Shown here in pieces: positions 12,601 to 22,500 of a stretch of DNA of 33,467 nt. Both the position numbers and the translations under genes were made by a program. Position 1 is the first letter of the stretch; each line of letters begins with the position of its first letter. The DNA is from Chromera velia (taxonomy: Eukaryota > Sar > Chromeraceae). The notes beneath the pieces were generated by a model, which saw nothing but the letters and a program-made list of their open reading frames with translations, was not told where the DNA came from and did not search any database. The stretch is taken from assembly GCA_018398765.1 (NCBI GenBank), contig JAHBMJ010000510.1, forward strand, positions 93,365-126,831. Reading direction: 5' to 3'.

Positions 12601-15407
12601 AAAAGCGCTGCGAAACACCGATCGACTTTCATCATCCATCACGGAGACTGAGCCCCTTGGAGTGGTCGCCTCTTTTATCTCATTCTTTTGTCGTCAGACT
12701 TGACCTAATATCAGACCCACCCATATGTCTTTGTATGTATGTGCTACTTGCAGGCAGCGGAACTTGAGCCAGTCGTGGAGGCGTTTGCATCCAGCAGAGA
12801 CGATCTGAACAGAATGGCCAAGGGGGCGTTTCTGCTGTCGAAAGTCAGATCCGAGTTGGGGGCAGAAGAGCTCCCCAAATGGATCGAGTGGGTCCAGAGG
12901 GACTCGGGTCTGCGTCTCCTGTATGAGCCTCGCTGGGAGGCTGGAAGTTCTCAGTCGGTCGACAAGCAGCTAGAAGAGTCAGATGAGAAGACATCGGAGA
13001 CAAAAGACGGCACCCTCAAGAGCGATCCGAGCGAGTTCGGAGAAGCTGCAGCAGCAGTCGATCCGACTGTCTCTGCGGCTCCCTTCGCGAGCTCGGTTGC
13101 CGTTGTCGCAGAGCCTGCTTCTCCCTTGTTCGACAAGGAAGCATCTGCTCATTGCTTCGTGCTGACCGATGCCCACTGGTTGCTCGACCTCTTTATGGAC
13201 CTTCTAGAGCCTCACAAGAGCCCTGGCTCCCTTCTAGCCCACTCGAATCAACAGATACCCCACAACCGCCAACAGGTGTGGAGCGAAGAGCTCAGAGACA
13301 AGCTAGTAGTAGCGCTTCAGAGGGAGAAAACAGTAGCCAGAAAGGGTAGCATGGAGACGGGTGAAGAGGTAACTTTGGACAAAAAGAAGATCTGCGACAT
13401 GTTCGGGACGATGTTGGACCAAATGAACCGCAAGGCCGTGATTCACCTCTTTCTCCTGAAAATCATCCTGAGTCACAGAATCGAACGCATGACTCATGCC
13501 TCAAGTGGTGGTGGTGGCTCACGGCAATTCCAAAAGTTCAGAGAGAAACAGGAGCTATTTCGCACCTATCTCCGGGTACGTGAAGGTTTTAAGACACTAC
13601 GCATTCCATCTAAAAGGTGCTCTTTCAGTTTGGTTTGTTTTCTTTAGAGGTGTGCAGGTGTTTCTGTCTGAATGCCCGCCTTTATTCGGGCGAAGTGAAA
13701 TCGGCGGAAGGACTTCCGCATTGAGCTCTGTGTATCTTTTCATTCAAACACACTCTGAGACTGATTCCTTTTAGTCAAGGCTGTTCGATCAATGCATGTC
13801 CTTTAGAGTGCTGAGCCGAACTGATGCAGATCGATAGATACATGCAGCCAGTTGCAGCTATGATCACTGGAGATCCATTCTTCATATGCACGCGCAACGG
13901 AATCTTTGTTTGTGTCCAATAATTCATTTTTTTTGTGCCTCTCTGTGTCTTGCAGGTTCTCTGTGCTGCGTTGGTTATGATCCCTGCCGATTCAAATTCT
14001 GGGGATCCGAACGGACCAGGTCCTCCTTGTGAAAGGGCAACGAAGTTTGTGGTGCCCCTCAAGTGGGCGTCTACGGACAGCCACATCCTCAACACAGTCC
14101 AAGCAGTCGGGAGAGAAAAAGCCAAACACCAGAGCATCGTGCGTTTTGCTACTGGAGGTCGTATTTCTTCGAAACTCTTCCAGGATATCCAATGCGAAGT
14201 TATTAGAGCCTGGATGCACCAGTCACCAGAATGTTCCCCTAGAGCCCTCGTAGACAGCAAAGGTCTTCTGCTGTCCCGTACTTTCAAAGTGCCCGATGGC
14301 ACAGAAGGGGAGCAGGGGGTCGAAGAGGATGTGGTTGTGCATGTGCAGCTGGTCAAGATGCACTCAAAGAGACCCAACGCAGAGAGCGAGGCTGTCTCAA
14401 AGTGGCAGCGATGGCAGCCACAGGACGCTGGACCCAGTGGGCGTGCAGTCGAAGAGGCTGAAGAGTTCAACGATCTGCCGGGAAAGCCGGCCAGACTGCT
14501 CGTCCGTGTCCTGTTCGGACTTGACACCGCTCTCAAGAAATTGCACGGTACGGAGAATAGAGGGGGGAATGTTGAAAGATTTGCAGAGAGAATCGAGAGT
14601 CACCACTTTTTCCCGCACGTGGTGGACATAACCACCCAAACGCTCAAGACTGCTCATCCCGATTTAGAGACGGAGCTCAGATGTCCCGTGTGTGAGCGCT
14701 TCTGCATCAATCTTGCTGAGTTCGAGAAGCCAGACGGTTCCATAGACAGTAGGAAATTCATCAGAGATGCAGTTTGCTACACCCATTCGGAGAAAAACTT
14801 TGAGCCAAAGCCAATCGAAGCAACACGACTCCCGTGCCTCACAGCCCAGAACAGAGAGTCTCCCCTAAAAGTTGAGGTCAAATTTACGAAGGACGTCCTA
14901 TTTGAACTGCCAAAAATGCTCAAACAGGTGAGACGTGTCGTTTGGGAGACCTACACTGATGGCAGCTTTCCCAGCTGGTTTGTCTGCTGCCCCCCCCCGA
15001 AAACAACATTTCGAGAGAGGGTGAAGATGTTTTTCTTCCGTGATTGGACGGTCATTTTCCTCTGCGAGCTGTGCCAAAAACCCGCACAGAGGGTGGTGAG
15101 AAGAGAGAGGGAGGATCAGTCCCCGGATAGCAAGGGTGACCGTCAGCATCCAGAGCTCAGAGTGGTGTACAGTGAGGGTGAGATCCTGAAGAGGGTTGTA
15201 CGCATAGACACGTTCGCGACAATCTTTCTGAAGAAATTTTTCCTCTATGTGACACTAGCAGCATTAAAACAGATGGAGGAGCTCGGAGTGTTTCCACTCT
15301 ACACCATCCTGAAAGAGCTGAATCTGGAGTTCATCGATCCAAGTTGGACTCCCAGTCAGTTGCAGAATCAGTTTGCCCAATACATACAGCAGTCCGCAGA
15401 GAATTGA
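6692..15407 (+). CDS. ROCO-family protein: LRR, Roc GTPase and COR domains (possibly the C-terminal two thirds of a kinesin-ROCO fusion)
   Basis: Exons by eye: 6692-7066, 7365-7448, 7646-7780, 7991-8469, 8709-9044, 9393-9728, 9990-10237, 10469-11220, 11351-11440, 11670-11945, 12754-13575 and 13956-15407. All junctions are GT...AG and in phase (1795 codons including the stop). The first four exons (about 360 residues) are unrecognised. Exons 8709-10237 hold leucine-rich repeats such as VKTLCLQGCSSLSDL, LRILKLVGLPELEEV and LERLRIIGLPLLERL. The Roc domain follows: P-loop VFVVGHAHSGKTS, split by an intron between 10237 and 10469; a switch II/G3 motif LWDFAGEIAYRASC near 11113-11154; and a G4 position reading VILVSTKMS at 11691-11717, where the usual (T/N)(K/H)xD Asp is Ser. 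About 215 mostly low-complexity residues separate P-loop and G3. A COR domain follows, with FVLTDAHWLLDLFMDLL near 13156 matching the family's aromatic 'ndP.WL.d.f' motif. There is no kinase domain. The C-terminal part has CPVC and CELC pairs (14682 and 15063) suggesting metal binding. If the gene is separate, the first Met is at 6698. The 3' end shows readable sequence after the TGA at 15405. ROCO proteins act as GTP-switch scaffolds; the substrate or partner here is unknown. Confidence 0.75.
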
Positions 15408-15961
15408 CTCGAGGAAGCGACTGGCGAGGCACTAGCCCAAGCAGAACAGCCAGATGAAGAGAAGCAGATTGGGGAGGAAGCAGAGAGGGCGGATCAGGAG
15501 GGGTTGCGAGGGAATGCAAACAATCTGAGTAGAACTATCGCTCATGCACAACACTTTTGGAGGAGGTCAAAAGGGACCCCACAGCCTTCAAGGAAAACTA
15601 CAAAAAATTTGCAGAAAAACTAAATGAACAGATGGAGAACGATCCGCTGACTCGTGACTGGAAAACCGCGTATTTGTTCCAAGCAGAATGTACGTCCACC
15701 CAAATGACTCCCCGCATCTTCATTTGCGGGAGCTGTCATGCTCAGTGCAGCAGAGTCCGGGAGGCCCGAGGCCCCCTCTTCAGGAAGAAGTACCCAAGTT
15801 CCGATTTTGTGACCGTCCCGGAGGGGAGGGCGGCGAGGCCAGTGGAGGTGAAAAAACCAGAGCCAGCCACCTGCTGCTGTGGTTGTCGGTGCTCCTGCTG
15901 TTCGTGCATGTCTTCAAGGTGTTGTGTTCTCCAGTGAGAGGGCTCATCAAATTTGAATGAA
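15408..15961 (+). pseudogene. Possible decayed or alternatively spliced 3' extension of the ROCO frame, with Cys-rich tail
   Basis: After the TGA at 15405-15407 the same frame continues with protein-like, acidic, helix-prone sequence (starting LEEATGEALAQAEQPDEEKQ) to about 15551. The reading then shifts frame to LLEEVKRDPTAFKENYKKF and runs to a stop at 15935-15937. This second part contains RIFICGSCHAQCSR (another CxxC) and a tail with about 15 Cys. An overlapping third frame encodes a hydrophobic stretch LLLWLSVLLLFVHVFKVL that could be a membrane segment. I found no GT...AG intron that removes both the stop and the shift. It could be a degraded 3' end, an assembly error, or an unrecognised splice. 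The TGCATGCA at 15980-15987 lies just beyond. Confidence 0.35.
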
Positions 15962-16510
15962 TCGGCGCGGCGATAAATTTGCATGCACAAACTCTGTTCC
16001 TCGAGGCGGTGTGTGCCGTTCGTGGGCTGAGACGTGAGTTTGGGGAGAGAAGATGAGAAGAGGGATGACGTACAAGAAAGAAACGGTTGCACCTCTTAAA
16101 AGAGATCATAGACAACGTGTCCTGCAGGCATGTGACTCGCGTGACTCGTCATGCATGGCGCTGCTCCGCCTGGTCTGCACTATTTTGTTGAGAGCGGCAT
16201 GTGCCGTTCTCGACCACGAACGTGGGAAGGCTTGATTGTTTGGGATGGAATTAAGGCTTTTTGGGGTGGAAAGAAAGGGATGAGGCCGTTGTGAAGCTAG
16301 CTGGCCATCCATTTGAGGTAAAATTCAGTAAAAGAGGCTCTGAAGACGCATGACCTGCATGAATTGTTATGCTTTTTTTGTCTCGGCTAGTGATCACTTT
16401 GCTGAAGACGCTATTAACCTTCCAAAGCCAAATTCATACGTTTGGAATTGAATTGTTTGGGAACTGAACACTGAAATGTTTTGCAATAAAAGCCATTGTA
16501 TGAATGTCAT

Positions 16511-16567
16511 TGAATGAATGAATGAATAAATGAATGAATGAATGAATATGAATGAATGAATGAATGA
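16511..16567. repeat. (AATG)n microsatellite
   Basis: Near-perfect GAAT/AATG tetranucleotide run of about 57 bp with one or two variant units. The same unit recurs at 19510-19550 and 26519-26551. Confidence 0.95.
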
Positions 16568-17310
16568 AGCAACAATAGGCTCCCAACACTAGCCTTGACA
16601 TTTTATAGATTTAAAAATCAATAAAATAATATTATAAAAAATATGACTTTAAAACAAACGTGCAAAAAAAACGTGTTAATTACTACGGACCAGTTCACGG
16701 TGTTAGAGTCTGTGCGTAAAGTTTTTAAAAAATCACTGCACTTTACTGATACAGCTAGTTACCGTGAGTTGAGTCATAAATTTATAAATAATTTTTTAAT
16801 AAGAATGTAATCTGATATGAATCGAGCTCGTTGACTAAAAGGCCAATGAGCTTCCAACCTTCCAATTTTACTTAAAATTTGCATATATGCATGGATGGTG
16901 AAAATCGTAGTATGACATTATATGACATCAAATTAAATTTTGATAATCATAGTTTAATCATACTTAAATCATACCACATTATTATAAAACTATATAAAAT
17001 AAGTATTCAAATCAAATTAAAATTAAATCGTATCAGACCATACTATTTAGGTACCTTAAGTTATAATCCCCTCATTTGCATATATCTGACGGAGTCTTAC
17101 CTGTTTGAATACCTTTTGTATCATTTGCACGCACACAATGATGGACCAGTGCAAAATTGTTAAGACTAAATGGTACCAAATGGAACTTTATTATATGGAA
17201 GGTTGAGTCTGCGAGCGCCGCGTGGCCTGGGGCCGCCTTCTATGTAGTGTAATGTAGTGTCAATTTAGGGTGGCGCTGTGGCGTGCGAAGGCCGGGGTTC
17301 ACGCGAGTGT

Positions 17311-17464
17311 TGCATGCATGCGTGAGTGCATGCATGCACAAATGTTGCAAGTGAATGTTGCATGCATGCGTCGATCGATCTGCGTACGTATACGTACACA
17401 TGCATATTTTTTCAATATATTGTTTGCATTTTTTTCTTGGACATGTCATGCATATATGCATGCA
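17311..17464. promoter_or_regulatory. Cluster of five TGCATGCA octamers upstream of the F-box gene
   Basis: TGCATGCA occurs at 17311-17318, 17327-17334, 17331-17338 (overlapping), 17359-17366 and 17457-17464, that is, 194-347 bp upstream of the ATG at 17658. Chance expectation for one octamer is about 0.5 per 33 kb. In apicomplexans this is an ApiAP2 recognition sequence; here the role is inferred. Confidence 0.5.
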
Positions 17465-17657
17465 TCCATATATATACATGAGTGCAAATACCGGCCAATG
17501 CACTGGAAAGAATCAAATCCATATATGTCTGCATTAGTGAGAATCAATTGCTTTTGCATGTGAAGACAGACAGTCAGCTCAACATTGACGTTGCCTTTGT
17601 ATCTGCAAGACTTGAAAAAGGGCAATCGATTGAGAAAAGTAAAAGGGCAACGCAACA

Positions 17658-19472
17658 ATGCATGAAGAGGAACCTCTGGGTGGGGATGAGAGTACAGATG
17701 CCTCTCTCACAGAGCTCCCCGATGAGGTTTTCATGCATCTCTTCGACGCTCTTCCCCCCTCATCGATGCACAGCCTTTCCAAAGTCTCAAAGGCCCTCAA
17801 CGCAACTCTCTCCCAACTCAGTCGCTTGGCCTTTCGACGTCTCTTTGGGCGAAGCGTCTCTTTTGGTCTCCAGATACCTGACTATCTGGATGCGCAACCT
17901 TCTCTGCTGTTTGATCTCCTTGGCCTCGTGCGACAGGTCCAAAACTCTCACAAGGCGGCCGTCAATGTGCTCTCATGGGCAACGGGTGGGTGAATCTTGT
18001 AGGTCTCCTCATTTACTACTCATGCCACCTGCATGTATGTACATGATGCCCTTCCTGCTAGCTGGCTGATCTTAATTTTCTCTCCACGCTGGTCCTAATG
18101 TCTTCAATGCACTTGTATCATACTTCTCTGTTTTTCCCTTTCCCCATCCAGAGGCCGTAGCCAGGGAAGTGTTTATGTTCAACTATGGCCCCCTCCCTAC
18201 TCCTTCGCCTCGAAGGCAGGAGCCCCATCTTTTCTTTGCTTCCCCTCGAAGGTGTAAAATCATTAAAGTTTCGTCGCCATGGAGCGTGCTGGTGTATTTG
18301 TCTGCAGCCTATGGGTATATGGACTTTCTCAGCCGTTCGTTGAGTCAGTGGACACAGAGAGCAAAGGTTTTCAAGGGGGCGCCTGGAGAGGAGGACGAAG
18401 AGGACCAGAGTGTGAATCCGTTTGTGCGTGTCCTCTGGCTTCTCTGCGCACCCGAGAGAATTTCCCAATGCTCGCCGCCCCTGGCTGTAGCGCTCCGTCA
18501 GTCTCCCCTCCACGCACTGCCTCTCTTCCTCAAGGAGATCGAGAGGGCTGCAGATGAACACTTCACACGAATGGAGACGCGACTCGAGAACGAAGGGGAA
18601 ACAGGAGAATCCCCCCCCAGGTTCAGCGTGGACCTTCGTCCTTTTCCTCTTCTGAAGCTGCTGTGCCTGGCTGGAATGAGGGGAGAGCGAGAGGCCTTCA
18701 GGAGACTCCTCGAGGTCCTCTGCCGACTTGGATTGGTCAGTCGACAAAAGGGAAGAGAAAGAGACGAAGGAACGAAGCACGAGAGAGAAGGGGGAAGCTA
18801 TGCAGAGGGAGAGGAAGAGAGAGAGGGGGGGCTCGGTTGATCATTTTGACTTTCCAAGGGCGGGGCAGACGGAGGGAAGTGAAGTGAATTCAGGACGATC
18901 GTCGAACGAATGCGCGAGCTTCTTAGTCAGGCAGTCACAGTTGAACAGAGGACGTATCAGTCAGCCACAGAGAAAGAATGGATAGGTGACATACAGACCC
19001 TCTCTCTGAAAGTGCACAAAAGGCCCAGTTTACTGAATGCGGTCTCCTGAATTGTCTCGCATCACTCTCTTCTCCCCATTCTCCTTTTCGGCTGATGCAG
19101 GAAAGCAGAGGGATGGTTCTTCGGATTGTCTGGTCCCTCTTGAAGACGCTCAAAGAGCTATCGGGGGATACAGAAGACACCATCAACAACAGCAACAAAA
19201 AAGCTGGTACCGGGGGACAGTCAAAAGCAAAAGCGAAATGGGCAGCGACCCAGGGGCCGCTCAGGAAAAGGGTCGATGAGGGAACTCTTGAGTGTCTCCG
19301 AGTTGCTCTGAAGGTATGTAGCTCTCTTCTTTTCTCCCCAGACTTTTCCCCTCTGTGTTTCTCTCTCTGCACAAATCTGTCTCTGCATGCCTAGTTCTGC
19401 TTCTCCCACAAGCTCTTCCTCTATGATCCTTTGGGTATCCAGTCAAGCTTATCAGTGAAAGAAAGGAAGGAA

Positions 19473-19510
<38 letters not shown>

Positions 19511-22500
19511 ATGAATGAATGAAAGAAAGAAAGAAAGAATGAATGAATGAATGAGTGAGTGAGTGAGTGAGTGAGTGAGTCTGTCGTTGTGTGTGCTCGT
19601 ATGGTCGACCTGTCAAGACCTCTCTTGTACACGTCTTGCCCCTATTCTTTTTTTCTGACTCCCTCCATGCCCTCCGTGTCTCTTCTCCACAACTCGATTT
19701 TCTCCCCATCCTGACATTCCGCTTTCCTTCCCCTGTCCACAAAGCAGCGCGTCCCTCCAGAGGAAAGACAAGGAGGGGCCGCTGCCTCCGCCCTCCTCTT
19801 CGCCTGCCAAGAGAACCTGAGGGAGGCCGTGGAGGCACTCGTAAAAGAGCAAGTCGGGACGGACCCCGACCCAATGGCACTTCTGGTCGGTCAGTGGATC
19901 TTTCTGTCTGTCCATCATTCCGCCTGTCACACTACCTCCATGAATGCGTGTCTCCTTCCGTCTTGCCAGCTTTCCGGTCTGTTTGTCCATTGGTTAGTAG
20001 AAGTGAATGAAAATAATCAAGAAGCAGAGGTACAGTTGAAAGGAAGGACGAAACAAGCGAGAGGAAGCTTCTGAAAAATCTCAGAACGGTTTTTGATTTA
20101 CTTCTGTAAGAGCGGAAGCTGAGAACCCAAAAGGCGGATTGGTGAATTAATTGGCGTGTCTTTTTTTTTTTTGCCCTTTTGTCCCGAGTTTTTTTCATGA
20201 TCTTTGTAACTGCTGTATGGAATGGGCAAGCAGGTGACCAGAGTGGCGGGAAGACCAGTGCCAAGAGGCCGTCCAACCTCAGCACAGAGAGTGGCGGAAA
20301 GAGATGCAACAGTGCGCGCGTCTCTGTACAGAAGGTCCCGGTCGAGGGGTCAGAGACCTGCACCTCTCTTTTCGGAGACTAGGTCAGGAGTTGTGGGAGG
20401 ATGGGGTGCCGGTACCCTGGTGCGTACATCCTCTCGCGTCCCTCCTGCCCCCCTGCCGGAGGGTTTAGAGGGACTCCCTGTGGGTGTGTGGAGGCAGGAA
20501 CAGGGAGTCGGGGGGAACTTGCCTGTGGAGGATCTGATGGGGGATGGTGTCATGACGAGAGGGGCTCCTCAGAATGGAATAGGGGGGGGGGACGAGTTGA
20601 GAGCAGACACTTCCCCCCTGCTGGTTGCTGTCAGCAGAGGGAACTCGGAGGTCGTTGAGGTGGGTTCTGATGGCTCTCTCTCGCCTGCAATTCTTTCTCG
20701 CGTTTGCCTTCTCCCGAACTCGCATTCACGCCACAAAGGATCAACAAAGACGGCTTCGAGCTCTCTTTCGAATCTTCTCAATAATCAATTACAGTTCATC
20801 TGGCTCTGAGTTCCTTCCTAATTTTCTTCCCTGCTGCAGGTTCTTCTTCGTCACCGTGTGGGCAGAGTGAACTTCCGCAGCCTCTCGGGGAAGTCGGCTC
20901 TTCTCCTCGCGGTTGAAAAAGGGCGTCCAGACATTGTCAGACAGGTCTGTCTGTGGGGGTGCAAGTGAATAGAGATGGCATTTGGAGATGTTTCTTTACC
21001 CTCAAGTATGGAAGAGCTGCAGCAGCAAATGATAAAAGTGTGTGCATCTTCTTGAACATTGCGCTGTTTCTCTTCTGAAGATCAATTCATTGGCAGCAGC
21101 GGAAGTCAAACGGGATATCCTCCCAAATGAATGCACGCAATGAAAGGAGACCGAAATACGCTTGTATATACAATCACATTTTTCCTTCTTCTGCGAACAT
21201 GCACGGGATAAAACCGTCTCTATTTCTTTCTTCACTCCTTTCAGCTACTCCGGAGAGGCGCCAACGTTCGCACAGAGAGCGCTGGAGGGAAAAGCGCGCT
21301 TTCAGTGGCAGTAGCGGTGGGCCATCTTTCTTCCCTCCCATTGTCTCTTTTCTTTATCATTGTTGTTCAGTCATCCGTCCCTTCCTTTCTGCCTGTCACG
21401 TGATCGCCCTTTCTCGCTTGCTCCTTCCTTCTACGTGTGTATACTTATCATCTTTTGCACGCAAGCGACGACATGGAATCAGCCGCAGCCACTTACACAC
21501 GGTCTTTCGTCGGGCTCTATCTCTATGCATTTTTGCAGAATGGGAACGAAGCAGTGCTCCGCGCTCTTCTCGATTTCTCTTCTCTCGAAGACCTGATGAG
21601 GTCAGAGGTAGCAGAGGCGGAATGAAGAAGAAGAAGAAAGGGAACTAGGAGAGACTGAACAGAATTTGAGTAAGAAGGGAAATGCATTCGAGACGACACC
21701 ATACTCATACCTGGCTTGGAGTTTAGCCCAGAGCTTCGACAGGCACGATCTCTCTGTCTACCTCCCTGCCTTATTGGAAGAAGTGTGTCTTCCTGCATCC
21801 AGCTTTGGGTTGGTGAGACGAACCCAAGAAGAAAAACAAAACAGGCGGACAGAGAGAAAGTGCAGGAGGGACAAGCAGAGCTGCACGGCCTTTTTTTGAC
21901 CATTGCGAGTGTCACTCACCTGTCTCTACTTTCCACTCACAAATTGTGTTCCTCACCGTGCTCAGTGTGCAACCAGATCCAGATAGACCGTCCTGCACAC
22001 ACAGATGGATGGGGATGCAGACGAAAAAACTGCGGCAAAGTTCGTTCTCTTCACCCATTCCACTCATACCTGCATTCGTACAGGCCCGCTGCAAACGGAG
22101 AAACCCTCGTCGGTCTTGCGGAGAGACGCTCCGCCCGTCCTGTCCTGTGTGCGCTCCTCGAAACGTACCTACGAAAGGTCTGGAACGTGTTTCGAAAAGA
22201 GAGAGGACTTTGTTGTTTCTTGGTCATTTTGTCTGTCATGTGCTGATGCGCCTTTTTGCTTGGGGGAAAAGAAATAGTAAAGCTATCTGACGGCACTTGA
22301 CGTTCTCCTGCTGGAAGCGAGATCCAATCTGAATTCTATCTATTAGAGTAGCCCTACAGTGAATGAATGTCGATTGTCAATGTTGTAGTATAGCGATTCA
22401 TTCGGGTCCGTACTTCTTCGCTCTTTGCCTCCTTTAGCTTTCTGACTTCGCCCTGATTAGTGCACAGATCGATTCATGCCAATCGTGTCATTGCAGGTCC

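Larger units (their letters stand above)
15962..17657. other. Intergenic spacer and promoter region of the F-box gene
   Basis: Positions about 16320-17200 are AT-rich and carry the (AATG)n tract. Positions 17205-17657 are GC-richer and should hold the F-box gene promoter, with a cluster of TGCATGCA octamers. No gene recognised; short open frames here are motif-free. Confidence 0.6.

Noticed and set aside
13775-14536. 253-codon open frame on the minus strand
   Set aside because: It is antisense to the COR exon 13956-15407, which has clear in-phase splice signals and family motifs.
15405-15407. TGA read as selenocysteine or tryptophan
   Set aside because: A further frame change follows within 150 bp, so recoding of this one codon would not restore a continuous protein; no SECIS-like structure was identified by eye.
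17482-18069. 195-codon plus-strand frame overlapping the F-box exon
   Set aside because: It is out of frame with the F-box motif and runs through the intron; the F-box frame starting at 17658 is supported by splicing.
18118-18780. 220-codon open frame on the minus strand
   Set aside because: Antisense to exon 18152-18735 of the F-box gene, which joins in phase to the F-box exon.
18894-18985. Possible extra exon in the F-box gene with good coding character (RMRELLSQAVTVEQRTYQSA)
   Set aside because: Its phases fit neither exon 18152-18735 nor exon 19101-19313, while those two join directly in phase. It could be an alternative exon.
19261-19880. Minus-strand open frames with long runs of Ser, Phe, Leu and His
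   Set aside because: They are translations of the tetranucleotide microsatellite at 19457-19579.
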